A stretch of 64,000 nucleotides of DNA from Novosphingobium sp. (GTDB taxonomy: Bacteria; Pseudomonadota; Alphaproteobacteria; Sphingomonadales; Sphingomonadaceae), in assembly GCA_017745295.1 (NCBI GenBank), contig JAGHZR010000007.1, forward strand, positions 208,165 through 272,164, written 5' to 3'. Position numbers and translations under genes: made by a program. The notes under the pieces are model-generated. The model did no database searches. It saw nothing but the letters and a program-made list of their open reading frames with translations, and was not told the origin of the DNA. Positions 36,135 to 44,301 of this stretch are shown here, one piece after another (the first letter of the stretch is position 1; the number at the start of each line of letters is the position of its first letter).

Positions 36135-37481
36135 ATGCTCAGCCCACAGGAAGCGCTCGGCCGCGCACAGGACCTCGTCGACCGCGCGCGCAAGGCCGGC
36201 GCCGATGCCGCCGATGCCGTGTTCGGCGCCAGTTCGTCCGAGGGCATCCAGGTCCGTCTGGGCAAGCTCGAAGATGTCGAACGCTCCGAAAGCGAGCATA
36301 TCTCGCTGCGGGTGTTCCTCGGCCGGCGTTCGGCCAGCATCGGTTCCTCCGACCTTTCTCCGCAGGCGCTGGACGAACTTGCCGCCCGCGCCATCGCCAT
36401 GGCCGGGGCGGCGCCGGAAGACGCCTATGCCGGTCTCGCGCCCGAGGAATTGCTGAGCCGGGGACCCTGGCCCGAACTCGATCAGTTCGATCCCGCCGAA
36501 CCCAGCCCGCACGATCTGCGCGCCGCCGCGCTGGAGGCCGAGGACGCCGCGCGCGCCGTAGCCCGCGTCAGCAATTCCGACGGCGCCACCGCCAGTGCCG
36601 GAACCGGGGTCTTCGCGCTGGCCACCAGCCATGGTTTCGCCGGGGCCTATGGCTCGACCAGCCATTCGCTCAGCGTCTCGATCGTCGCGGGCGAGGGCGC
36701 GGCCAAGCAGCGCGACTATGCCTGGCGCTCCACCCATCACCGGGCCGACCTGCCGCCGCCTGCCGAGATCGGCGTGCTGGCGGCCGAGCGCGCGGTGGCC
36801 CGGCTCGAACCCGGCCGCATGACGAGCGGAGCGATGCCGGTGGTCTTCGACCCGCGCGTCGGCGGCTCGCTGATCGGGCACTTCACCGGGGCCATTTCCG
36901 GCAGCGCCATCGCCCGCCGCTCCAGCTTCCTGCTGGACAAGCTGGGCGAGCAGATCTTCGCGCCGGGAATCGTGCTGGTGGAGGAACCGCATACGCGGCG
37001 TGGCCTGCGCTCGCGCCCCTTCGACGGCGAGGGCCTGCCGACCCGCGCGCGCAACCTGATCGAGGACGGTCGCCCGACGACCTGGCTGCTCGACAGCGCC
37101 TCGGCGCGGCAGCTCGCCCTGGAGCCGACCGGCCATGCCGCGCGTGGCGGTGGCGGCGCGCCCGGTGTTTCGGTGGGCAACCTGCACCTCCAGCCCGGCA
37201 CGGCAAGCCCGGCCGAATTGATCGCCGACATCGCCGACGGCATCTATATCACCGAACTGGTCGGCCACGGCGTCAATGGCGTGACCGGCGACTATAGCCG
37301 GGGCGCTTCGGGCTTCCGTATCGTCAATGGCGAGATCGCCGGGCCGGTCGCCGAGTTCACCGTGGCGGGCAACCTCCTGGCGATGTTCGGAGGGCTGACG
37401 GCCGCCAACGACCTCGAATGGCACCGCGCGATCAATGTGCCGACCCTGCGGATCGACGGGATGACGGTCGCGGGGGATTGA
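36135..37481 (+). CDS. pmbA: TldE/PmbA-family metalloprotease subunit
   Basis: 448 aa, typical PmbA size. Family blocks are VRLGKLEDVERSESEHISLRV, the central GAMPVVFDPRVGGSLIGHF, and the C-terminal GVNGVTGDYSRGASGFRIVNG with AEFTVAGNLLAMF. It has no HExxxH zinc motif, so it is the TldE/PmbA half that works with a TldD protease encoded elsewhere. The complex unfolds and cleaves small peptides and matures some ribosomal natural products. No precursor peptide is visible nearby. Confidence 0.92.
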   Translation: MLSPQEALGRAQDLVDRARKAGADAADAVFGASSSEGIQVRLGKLEDVERSESEHISLRVFLGRRSASIGSSDLSPQALDELAARAIAMAGAAPEDAYAGLAPEELLSRGPWPELDQFDPAEPSPHDLRAAALEAEDAARAVARVSNSDGATASAGTGVFALATSHGFAGAYGSTSHSLSVSIVAGEGAAKQRDYAWRSTHHRADLPPPAEIGVLAAERAVARLEPGRMTSGAMPVVFDPRVGGSLIGHFTGAISGSAIARRSSFLLDKLGEQIFAPGIVLVEEPHTRRGLRSRPFDGEGLPTRARNLIEDGRPTTWLLDSASARQLALEPTGHAARGGGGAPGVSVGNLHLQPGTASPAELIADIADGIYITELVGHGVNGVTGDYSRGASGFRIVNGEIAGPVAEFTVAGNLLAMFGGLTAANDLEWHRAINVPTLRIDGMTVAGD

Positions 37482-37500
37482 TCCGCTGCACCGGATGCAA

Positions 37501-37536
37501 GAACCCCGGCCGCCAAGGGGCAGGAGACCGGGGTTC
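37501..37536 (+). terminator. Hairpin after pmbA
   Basis: GAACCCCGG and CCGGGGTTC (9 bp) lie 18 bases apart, starting 20 bases after the stop. The tail is TTCCTGC, so the T tract is weak. The minus-strand gene ends just beyond it. Confidence 0.55.
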
Positions 37537-37583
37537 CTGCAGCGCGGGCGGCGATTGCCGCCCGGCCGGTAGCGGATGCGACG

Positions 37584-37811
37584 TCAGTTCGCGCCGGCAC
37601 CCGATGGGATAGGGGTGCCCTGCTTCAGGTAGACCCGGTTGTCCTCGATGCGGTCGACGTTGTCGAACGCGATGAAGTGGTGGGCACCGTCGGAACTGTC
37701 GGAACGGGTCAGCTTGATCTGGTCGTCCTTCACTTCGTCGATGGTGCCGACGTGCTGGCCGGTATGGTCGGTGACTTCCATGTGCTCACGAATGCGAAGC
37801 TTCTCGAACAT
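37584..37811 (-). CDS. DUF2171-family protein (first copy)
   Basis: 75 aa, GGAG before the ATG. It is a small beta-rich PRC-barrel-like module: MEVTDHTGQHVGTIDEVKDD followed by HFIAFDNVDRIEDNRVYLKQ. Proteins of this type are common, often in several copies, in sphingomonads and rhizobia, and some are linked to stress responses. The precise function is unknown. A second member begins 120 bases upstream on the same strand. Confidence 0.85.
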   Translation of the reverse strand: MFEKLRIREHMEVTDHTGQHVGTIDEVKDDQIKLTRSDSSDGAHHFIAFDNVDRIEDNRVYLKQGTPIPSGAGAN

Positions 37812-37931
37812 GCGATTTCTCCGGTTCGGGTGGGTTGGCGTTCAGAGGGTTCGAATGCTTCTGTAACGGCCCGCCTCGATGCTTCGTTCCTGCACTGGTC
37901 CCACCGTGGCAACGGCGCGGCTCAGGCGGAG

Positions 37932-38192
37932 TCAGGGCTGCGCGCCAAGCCCGAAAGTGGCGTCTCCGCGCGGCGAGAGCAGGATCCTGTCACCGTCCAC
38001 CCCGTCGATTTCCGAGACCGCGATGAACGGCGAGCCTTCGCCTTCCAGCACGACTTCCTGACCGTCGAGATGGTCGACCGTGCCGATCGCGAAGCCGTCC
38101 GCGTCGATCACCGTCATGCCCTTGCGGATCACCCCCGATTCGGTGGGCCAGGAGGTCTGGACGGGATCGAAGGGGGATGGTGAAGACGACAT
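37932..38192 (-). CDS. DUF2171-family protein (second copy)
   Basis: 86 aa from ATG 38192 with GGAGGA upstream. It has the same architecture as its neighbour: KGMTVIDADGFAIGTVDHLDGQ then FIAVSEIDGVDGDRILLS. The N-terminal tail is about 20 residues longer. The low residue identity to the first copy suggests an old duplication or independent recruitment. The two are probably transcribed together. Confidence 0.82.
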   Translation of the reverse strand: MSSSPSPFDPVQTSWPTESGVIRKGMTVIDADGFAIGTVDHLDGQEVVLEGEGSPFIAVSEIDGVDGDRILLSPRGDATFGLGAQP

Positions 38193-38538
38193 GGCAGGTC
38201 CTCCGGTTGGGGGCCGAAGTGCGGCCCGGTCATGACAGGAATAGCCTGCGAACCGGCGTGGTTCCACGATTTGCGCGAAATCGCCGGTCCAGGGACTGGC
38301 CTACAACCCCTAGCGTCCCTATACCGGGGGAGGCGCTAGATGTGCTTTTCTAAGCTGTGGGAAGTTTTGCCCAACCCGCTCCAAAAGCGATCGAATTTGG
38401 GTATCGTGCAGCGTATCGGCACCGGGGCTTGCCCCGCGCCCCTGAAATCATGTGCCGGGAATGGCGCGAAAGGCCGCTTTATGGCCTTTCGAATCGCCCG
38501 GCGCCCCCTACGAATCGAACCCCCGGAGTTGTCCGCCC
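38193..38538. other. Intergenic region holding the nrdB promoter and leader
   Basis: 346 bases between divergent genes. Two hairpins lie on the nrdB side: CGGGGC TT GCCCCG at 38423-38436, and GAAAGGCC / GGCCTTTC at 38468-38490, the latter 48 bases before the ATG. I could not find a convincing pair of NrdR boxes. A short AT-rich stretch (38340-38400) is the likely promoter area. Confidence 0.45.
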
Positions 38539-39591
38539 ATGTCCCTTCTCGAAGCCCGCAAGACCTACAAGCCCTTCGAATATCCTTGGGCCTACGACTT
38601 CTGGAAGACGCAGCAGCAGATCCACTGGCTGCCGGAAGAAGTGCCGCTGGGCGAGGATTGCCGCGACTGGGCGCAGAACATCTCGGATCACGAGCGCAAC
38701 CTGCTCACCCAGATCTTCCGCTTCTTCACCCAGGCCGATGTGGAAGTGCAGGACTGCTACCACGAGAAGTACGCGCGCGTCTTCAAGCCGACCGAGATCA
38801 AGATGATGCTCACCGCCTTCTCCAACATGGAGACGGTGCACATCGCCGCCTATTCGCACCTGCTCGACACCATCGGCATGCCCGAGAGCGAATATGGCAT
38901 GTTCCTCGAGTACGAGGAACTGAAGGCCAAGCACGACTACCTCCAGAAGTTCGGCGTCGACAACGACGAGGACATCGCCCGCACCCTCGCCATGTTCGGC
39001 GGTTTCACCGAGGGCGTGCAGCTCTTCGCCAGCTTCGCGATGCTGATGAACTTCCCGCGCTTCAACAAGATGAAGGGCATGGGCCAGATCGTCTCGTGGT
39101 CGGTGCGCGACGAATCGCTGCACTGCGAGGGCATCACCCGCCTGTTCCACGCTTTCGTGCAGGAGCGCGGCTGCCTGACCAAGGCGGTGAAGGACGATAT
39201 CGCCGACCAGTGCCAGACCACGGTTCGCCTGGAAGACGCCTTCATCGATCTCGCTTTCGAGATGGGTCCGGTCCCCGGCATGACCGCCAAGGACATCAAG
39301 AAGTATATCCGCTACATCGCCGACTGGCGCATGGGCCAGCTCGGCCTCAACCCGATCTACCTGATCGAGGATCACCCGCTGCCGTGGCTCCAGCCGCTGC
39401 TCAACGGTGTCGAGCATGCCAACTTCTTCGAGACGCGCGCCACCGAATATTCGAAGGGCGCGACGCGCGGCAACTGGAACGACGTCTGGTCGAACTTCGA
39501 TTCGCGCCGCAAGGTGAAGGCCAACGACGAAGTGCTGGTCGTGGAAGGCACCGAGCCGGACATGTTCGGTGCCACCGAGGCTGCCGAGTAA
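38539..39591 (+). CDS. nrdB: Ribonucleotide reductase class Ia, beta subunit
   Basis: 350 aa from ATG 38539. The di-iron and radical residues are in place: D67 in TQADVEVQD, E98 and H101 in NMETVHIAAY, and the radical Tyr105. A second ligand set lies in SVRDESLHCEGI. It makes the tyrosyl radical used by NrdA to reduce ribonucleotides. nrdA is not adjacent on the side visible here, which is unusual compared with nrdAB operons. It ends with a strong terminator and is preceded by a leader of about 200 bases with hairpins. Confidence 0.95.
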   Translation: MSLLEARKTYKPFEYPWAYDFWKTQQQIHWLPEEVPLGEDCRDWAQNISDHERNLLTQIFRFFTQADVEVQDCYHEKYARVFKPTEIKMMLTAFSNMETVHIAAYSHLLDTIGMPESEYGMFLEYEELKAKHDYLQKFGVDNDEDIARTLAMFGGFTEGVQLFASFAMLMNFPRFNKMKGMGQIVSWSVRDESLHCEGITRLFHAFVQERGCLTKAVKDDIADQCQTTVRLEDAFIDLAFEMGPVPGMTAKDIKKYIRYIADWRMGQLGLNPIYLIEDHPLPWLQPLLNGVEHANFFETRATEYSKGATRGNWNDVWSNFDSRRKVKANDEVLVVEGTEPDMFGATEAAE

Positions 39592-39613
39592 GCGGAAGCC
39601 TGGTCCAAACGAG

Positions 39614-39645
39614 AAAGGCCCGGAAGCATCGCTTCCGGGCCTTTT
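39614..39645. terminator. Bidirectional terminator between nrdB and the nuclease gene
   Basis: AAAGGCCCGGAAGC and GCTTCCGGGCCTTTT with loop ATC form a stem of about 14 bp. There are A and T tracts on either side, so it can serve both convergent genes. Confidence 0.9.
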
Positions 39646-39649
39646 CGTA

Positions 39650-40144
39650 TCAGCACCAGGTGCCGCGGCGGCCTTTCCAGCGTTCGGCGAGGCCTTCGTC
39701 CACCAGGGTCGCGCCGAGGCTGCGGCCGTCGCGGGTGACGATGCGCAGGGCGCGGCCGTAGCGGTCCTGGTCGCGGCCGTCGCCGCCGGGCTGGAGCGAG
39801 AACGGTCCGTCGTTGAGCAGGGCGATCAGCCGCTCGGTCGCCTGCGCGCCGAGCCGGGCCTCGGCGCTGCATTCGGGCTTGCTGGTTTCCGGGGTGTTGA
39901 TGTCGGCGATGCGGATCTTGGTGCCGCGATACCAGAAGGTGTCGCCGTCGACGACGCAGGTCTTGCGCACGGGGCCGGAGCAGCGGGCGAAGCGGGCGTT
40001 TTCGCTGTCCGGCGCGGTGAACAGGCCGCTGCCGGGGGCGCCGGTCTTCGCGCCATGCCAGTAATAGAGGGCCGCGACGAGCACGAGGGGGAGCAGGATC
40101 CAGATCGGCGCGGAAATCGAGCGCCGACGGGTACGATTTGGCAT
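39650..40144 (-). CDS. Membrane-anchored thermonuclease-like (SNc) protein
   Basis: 164 aa. An N-terminal basic stretch and one transmembrane helix (about 12-28, APIWILLPLVLVAALYYW) probably hold it on the outer face of the inner membrane. The staphylococcal-nuclease fold shows CVVDGDTFWYRGTKIRIADI, then NTPET, DRYGRALRIV and LVDEGLAERW. The catalytic Arg-Glu-Arg set appears at least partly conserved. Four cysteines are present. It may degrade extracellular or periplasmic nucleic acid. Confidence 0.87.
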   Translation of the reverse strand: MPNRTRRRSISAPIWILLPLVLVAALYYWHGAKTGAPGSGLFTAPDSENARFARCSGPVRKTCVVDGDTFWYRGTKIRIADINTPETSKPECSAEARLGAQATERLIALLNDGPFSLQPGGDGRDQDRYGRALRIVTRDGRSLGATLVDEGLAERWKGRRGTWC

Positions 40145-40160
40145 GGGGGGAGAAAAGTCC

Positions 40161-40514
40161 TCAGGTTCCGTAGTCGCGTGCCTCTGGCGCGTCGAATTCT
40201 CCCCGGCAAGTGCGAATCAGCCGGTCCAGTTCGTGATGGTGGAAGGGTTGGGCGAGGCGGAAACCCAGGGTGCCGTTGCCGCTCCAGCGCACGAGGGCAT
40301 CGAACGGCTCCGCGCCCTCCGGAGCGATGACCAGCACGTCACCGTTGGCAATGGGATCGGACAGGAGGTCGGCGGGTACGACGCAGCCGATCCGGCAGCC
40401 TTCCTGCGACACTTCCACCAGCAGGCCAGTGCCGACGCAGCGTATGCCGCGCAGCATGTGCGTCTCCCGGCGGACGGCGTAGCGCTGGTGCGCGCGTATT
40501 CTCAGCGTGTTCAC
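40161..40514 (-). CDS. PilZ-like domain protein
   Basis: 117 aa from a GTG at 40514. The N-terminal RRETHMLRG, an RxxxR-like start, is followed by VEVSQEGCRIGC and VRWSGNGTLGFRLAQPF, the beta pattern of a PilZ domain. The c-di-GMP motifs are not perfect, so ligand binding is uncertain. It sits 16 bases from the nuclease gene on the same strand and may share its transcript. Confidence 0.62.
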   Translation of the reverse strand: MNTLRIRAHQRYAVRRETHMLRGIRCVGTGLLVEVSQEGCRIGCVVPADLLSDPIANGDVLVIAPEGAEPFDALVRWSGNGTLGFRLAQPFHHHELDRLIRTCRGEFDAPEARDYGT

Positions 40515-40586
40515 AGGCAGCAGCCCCCGGCACCCTTCCCTGAAATCGACTTTACGGCACCGGCCTTAGCATCCGGTTACCGCGGT

Positions 40587-40961
40587 TCAGACCAGCCAAC
40601 TGCCCGGATTTGGCATCGGCGCATGCTTCTGAGCGTTGAGCAGGCTCATCACGCTGCGCACGATCACCAGAATGGAGACGGCGGCAAGCACGAGCAGGCC
40701 GATCGCCACGATCAGCAGCAGGAAGCCGACCACGGTTCCGGCGAGACCGATCCAGAACGTGTTGATGTGATACTGATAGTGGGATTCTTCCCAGGCTTCC
40801 TTGGGCTCACCGCGCCAGACGAAAGCCAGCACGATGCCGACGATCGCCGTGATCCCGGTGAAATAGGACGCGAGATAGAGCAGGCTGATGATTGTCGGGT
40901 GATTGAATTCGAAGCCGGAAGTGGTGCCGGAACCCGTATTCGGGCGATTCAGGTCGTCCAT
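40587..40961 (-). CDS. DUF4870-like membrane protein
   Basis: 124 aa from ATG 40961, which has GGAG 6 bases before it; an ATG at 40973 is an alternative. Two to three hydrophobic segments are visible: TIISLLYLASYFTGITAIVG, then WIGLAGTVVGFLLLIVAIGL and the following VLAAVSILVIVRSVMSLL. Between them, EAWEESHYQYHINTFWIG resembles the ESHYRFQIRTFWIG motif of a small proteobacterial membrane family. The function is unknown. It stands alone on the minus strand. Confidence 0.72.
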   Translation of the reverse strand: MDDLNRPNTGSGTTSGFEFNHPTIISLLYLASYFTGITAIVGIVLAFVWRGEPKEAWEESHYQYHINTFWIGLAGTVVGFLLLIVAIGLLVLAAVSILVIVRSVMSLLNAQKHAPMPNPGSWLV

Positions 40962-41122
40962 GGCTTTCTCCATGCTGTTCCCGGACGGGGATGCTGCCCA
41001 ATTTATGACAAATGTGCAAGCATTGGGCGCAAGACATGGATTTCCGGGCCTTTGAAAGACCGTCGGAGGCAATGCGTTATCGGAGCCGGGCCGCTAAAGC
41101 CCGGCGCGCAGAGGGAAGGAAA

Positions 41123-41335
41123 TCAGGCCGCCTGCTGGTCGGCCGGGCCGCCCTTGAGGACGAAGTGGCGGTCGCAGTAACCGCAATCGACATAGCCCTT
41201 CTCGTCGATCTCCAGCCACACGCGCGGGTGGCCGAGCGCAGCAGCCTTGTAGGTGCCGTTCGAGCGGATTTCGGTGGCCCCGTCGCAGGAAACGCGGTGG
41301 GAATCGGTGAAGACGGTTTCGGGCTGCGTGCTCAT
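41123..41335 (-). CDS. zf-CHCC domain protein (NDUFS6-like zinc finger)
   Basis: 70 aa from ATG 41335. The zinc-binding residues appear as VSCDG, LGHPRVWLEI and YVDCGYCDRHF, the Cys-His-Cys-Cys pattern of the family. The mitochondrial homolog is the small complex I subunit NDUFS6. In alphaproteobacteria similar small proteins are complex I-associated, but no nuo genes are nearby. It is followed 95 bases upstream by azoR on the same strand. Confidence 0.87.
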   Translation of the reverse strand: MSTQPETVFTDSHRVSCDGATEIRSNGTYKAAALGHPRVWLEIDEKGYVDCGYCDRHFVLKGGPADQQAA

Positions 41336-41430
41336 GGATCGGCCGATTACCAAGCCTTCACGGGAATTTCCAGCATGCAAATGGCCCCAGCGCGTATCGA
41401 GGCGCGCCGGGGCCATTCGCTATGCTTCTA

Positions 41431-42000
41431 TCAGGCCGGGACGGCGAGGGCGCCCGCTTCCGCGAGAGCCTCGGCAACCGCCTTCTCGCGGACTTCCGGA
41501 CCGATGGCGATGCCTTCGGCCAGCACGAAGATGGGATCGGTGATGCCCACGAAGCCGAGCACGGCGCGCAGGTAGGTTTCGGCGTGCTCGATGGCGGCGC
41601 CGGGCTGGCCTTCACCGTAGTAGCCGCCGCGCGACAGGGCGATGTAGACCTTCTTGCCGCCGGCCAGACCCTGCGGGCCTTCGGCGGTATACTGGAAGGT
41701 CTTGCCGGCCACGAGAACGCGGTCGAACCAGGCCTTGAGCTGGCTGGGGATGGTGAAGTTGTACATGCCCGCGCCGATCACGATCACGTCGGAGGCAAGG
41801 AATTCGGCCAGTTCGGGGGTGCCGTCCGGGTTGCCGAGGACGTCGAGCGTCAGGTGCGGCAGGGCTTCGGCGGCGAGGTCGTGGTAGCTGACTTCGAGCG
41901 CGGGATCGGCCTTCGTCAGGCTCTCGACGATGGCGGCCGAGACGGCGCGGCTCACCGAGTTTTCGCCGAGGATGCTGGAATCGAGATGGAGAAGCTTCAT
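41431..42000 (-). CDS. azoR: FMN-dependent NADH-azoreductase
   Basis: 189 aa. The flavodoxin-like fold has MKLLHLDSSILGENSVSR, GAGMYNFTIPSQLKAWFDRV with the FMN-binding MYNF, and ALSRGGYY. It reduces azo dyes and quinones with NADH, a quinone-detoxifying role in many bacteria. It is divergent from the HxlR regulator gene 122 bases away, which probably controls it. Confidence 0.93.
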   Translation of the reverse strand: MKLLHLDSSILGENSVSRAVSAAIVESLTKADPALEVSYHDLAAEALPHLTLDVLGNPDGTPELAEFLASDVIVIGAGMYNFTIPSQLKAWFDRVLVAGKTFQYTAEGPQGLAGGKKVYIALSRGGYYGEGQPGAAIEHAETYLRAVLGFVGITDPIFVLAEGIAIGPEVREKAVAEALAEAGALAVPA

Positions 42001-42121
42001 GGGGAGAGAACCTCTGTGGGATGATGGTCTGGAAAAGGGTCTTGGTTTGAAATCGTGACCGGCCATAGCTATGTTGCACTGCGACGAACGCCAAGAGCGC
42101 ATTTTTTCAGGACCAGGTAAC

Positions 42122-42553
42122 ATGAACGTGACCACCCTCGTCGCGAAGGAGCGGGAAGCAGCAGCTCCGGCTCCGGCCCCGGCCGCACCGCAAGTCGTGC
42201 ATTCGGCGGGCGCATGCCGCGTGATCGGCGATATTCTCAGCCGTGTGGGGGACAAGTGGTCGATGCTGGTGGTCATGACCCTGCTGGAAGGCGACCTGCA
42301 CTTCAACGAGCTGAAGCGCGCGATCGACGGGATTTCGCAGCAGATGCTCTCGCGCACCCTGCGCGCGCTGGAGCGCGACGGACTGGTGGTGCGCACCGTC
42401 CATGCCAGCGTGCCGGTGCGCGTCGAATATGCGCTGAGCGACCTCGGCCATTCGCTGTCGCTGCCGGTGAAGGAACTGGGCGCCTGGGCCTTCGCCAACC
42501 GCCCTGCGATCGAGGCGAGCCGCTCGGTGTTCGACAGCCGCGAGGGCGTGTAG
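42122..42553 (+). CDS. HxlR-family transcriptional regulator
   Basis: 143 aa from ATG 42122. After a Pro/Ala-rich N-terminal tail of about 25 residues come CRVIGDILSRVGDKWSML, the recognition helix FNELKRAIDGISQQMLSRTL, and LEYALSDLGHSL-type wing residues (VEYALSDLGHSLSLPVKELG). HxlR regulators often respond to quinones or aldehydes through a cysteine; Cys32 in GACRVIG is a candidate. It is divergent from azoR, so autoregulation plus azoR control is a likely scheme. The intergenic region has a CATAGCTATG palindrome at 42064-42073. Confidence 0.9.
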   Translation: MNVTTLVAKEREAAAPAPAPAAPQVVHSAGACRVIGDILSRVGDKWSMLVVMTLLEGDLHFNELKRAIDGISQQMLSRTLRALERDGLVVRTVHASVPVRVEYALSDLGHSLSLPVKELGAWAFANRPAIEASRSVFDSREGV

Positions 42554-42635
42554 GACCGGCTGGCCGGACGGCGCTTTCGATGACGGACGGATAGACGCCC
42601 TTTACTGGCGCGCCGTCCTGCCCCACATGCGGGCC

Positions 42636-43583
42636 ATGACCAGCTCGATTTCCGCCGCCATCTCGATCCGCGACCTCAAGAAGCGCTATGCCCCCGCCGG
42701 AAGCGGCGAGGGCAAGCTGGCGCTCAAGGGCGTATCCTTCGACGTGCCGGAAGGCGGCATCTTCGGCCTGCTCGGCCCCAACGGCGCGGGCAAGTCCACG
42801 CTCATCAACATCATGGCGGGGCTCGTCCGCAAGACTTCGGGTTCGATCGATATCTGGGGCTTCGACATCGACCGGGACCAGCGCAACGCCAAGCGCGCGA
42901 TCGGCATCGTCCCGCAGGAGATCGTGTTCGACCCGTTCTTCACGCCGTTCGAAGTGCTGGAGAACCAGGCCGGACTTTACGGCATCACCAAGGCGCTGCG
43001 CCGCTCGGAAGACCTGCTGCGCGCCGTCCACCTGTCCGACAAGCGCGACGCCTATGCCCGTACCCTCTCGGGCGGGATGAAGCGCCGCCTGCTGATCGCC
43101 AAGGCGCTGGTCCACCAGCCGCCGGTGCTGGTGCTCGACGAGCCGACTGCGGGTGTCGACGTGGAACTGCGTCGCCAGCTCTGGGAACTCGTCAGCGAAC
43201 TCAACCGCGAAGGCGCGACGATCGTGCTGACCACGCACTACCTCGAAGAAGCCGAGGAACTCTGCGACCGCATCGCCATCATCAACCACGGCGAACTGAT
43301 CGCCAACAAGCCGACCCGCGAACTGGTGGGCATGGCGCGCGAGAAGATCCTCGTCCTCACGCTCGACCGCGACGTGACCGCGCTGCCCGGCCATCCCGGC
43401 TTCGTGAAGTGCGAGAAGACCGGCGAGCGCGTGCTCCAGATCACTTACGACAAGGACCGCAGCAATGCGGGCGAGATTCTCTCGGCGGTGCAGGCCCAGG
43501 GCTTTGCAGTGGTCGATGTGACGACGCGCGAGGCGGACCTGGAGGACGTCTTCGTCAGCCTGACGAGTTCCGTCGCGGCGTGA
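42636..43583 (+). CDS. ABC transporter ATP-binding protein, YadG/CcmA type
   Basis: 315 aa from ATG 42636; ATG 42627 is possible. Walker A is GPNGAGKST, the signature is LSGGMKRRLLIAKAL, Walker B is VLVLDEPTAGVD, and the H-loop is LTTHYLEEAEEL. The C-terminal 80 residues form the accessory domain seen in antibiotic or polysaccharide exporters (YadG-like). No permease gene is adjacent. The next gene overlaps it by 4 bases and is a small multidrug pump, an unusual partner. The permease may be elsewhere. Confidence 0.88.
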   Translation: MTSSISAAISIRDLKKRYAPAGSGEGKLALKGVSFDVPEGGIFGLLGPNGAGKSTLINIMAGLVRKTSGSIDIWGFDIDRDQRNAKRAIGIVPQEIVFDPFFTPFEVLENQAGLYGITKALRRSEDLLRAVHLSDKRDAYARTLSGGMKRRLLIAKALVHQPPVLVLDEPTAGVDVELRRQLWELVSELNREGATIVLTTHYLEEAEELCDRIAIINHGELIANKPTRELVGMAREKILVLTLDRDVTALPGHPGFVKCEKTGERVLQITYDKDRSNAGEILSAVQAQGFAVVDVTTREADLEDVFVSLTSSVAA

Positions 43584-43909
43584 ATTACCTCTACCTCGCG
43601 ATTGCCATCGTGGCCGAGGTGATTGCCACGTCCTTCCTCAAGCAGTCGGAAGGTTTCGCGCGGCCGGTGCCGACGGCGATCATGGCGGCGGGCTATATCG
43701 TCGCCTTCTACTGCCTTTCGCTGGCATTGCGCGGAATTCCCACGGGGGTCGCCTATGCGATCTGGTCAGGCGTGGGGATCGTCCTGATTGCGGGAATCGC
43801 CTGGCTGCTCCAGGGGCAGAAGCTGGACCTGCCCGCCATGATCGGCATCGCGCTCATCATGGCCGGGGTGCTGGTGATGAACCTGTTCTCCAAGGTGGCG
43901 GGACACTGA
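43580..43909 (+). CDS. Small multidrug resistance (SMR) family transporter
   Basis: 109 aa from a GTG at 43580 that overlaps the ABC gene stop (GTGA). Four transmembrane helices. The conserved Glu14 lies in IAIVAEVIATSFLKQSEGF, and the third helix carries GVAYAIWSGVGIVLI. The sequence fits the EmrE/QacE group that exports cationic compounds in exchange for protons. It may instead carry guanidinium-like substrates. Confidence 0.93.
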   Translation: MNYLYLAIAIVAEVIATSFLKQSEGFARPVPTAIMAAGYIVAFYCLSLALRGIPTGVAYAIWSGVGIVLIAGIAWLLQGQKLDLPAMIGIALIMAGVLVMNLFSKVAGH

Positions 43910-43913
43910 CGGC

Positions 43914-44150
43914 TTATTGTTCGCCGGGAATCCTTTTCCAGATACGATGGGCATGACGGCGGATCGGCGCCTGGCAAGCACGGCAAATGCCGGCATAGTG
44001 AGCGCCCTCCCAGTGCACACTGTCGCGGTCGGGGTCATGCCGGTCGAAACGGCAGAACACGGCCTGAAATGGGCGTCTGGACAAAGCGGACAGCACGGCA
44101 GGCTCCCTGATGGGTTCAGTTGGAAAACAGTTTCGCCTGTTTTCCTGCAT
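43914..44150 (-). CDS. Small Cys/His-rich protein of unknown function
   Basis: 78 aa from ATG 44150, whose start is not certain. The C-terminal half CRFDRHDPDRDSVHWEG and HYAGICRACQAPIRRHAH is rich in Cys and His and looks like a compact zinc site of the C...CxxC type. The N-terminal 25 residues are unremarkable. I remember similar short proteins in sphingomonads but no function. The base composition is lower in GC than in neighbouring genes. It is convergent with the SMR pump gene and ends 5 bases past its stop. Confidence 0.55.
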   Translation of the reverse strand: MQENRRNCFPTEPIREPAVLSALSRRPFQAVFCRFDRHDPDRDSVHWEGAHYAGICRACQAPIRRHAHRIWKRIPGEQ

Positions 44151-44301
44151 GCGACCGCCCGGCTGCTCTGGTGCTTGTATCTTGTTATGAATGCAGGGCA
44201 ACCTTACCGAGTGTGACGCTGCACTGCAACATGATTGCAGGGCATGTCAGCAGGCAAAGCTAATTATTGCGTCATCGTCATAGTCCCGGCATGGAGCCGC
44301 G

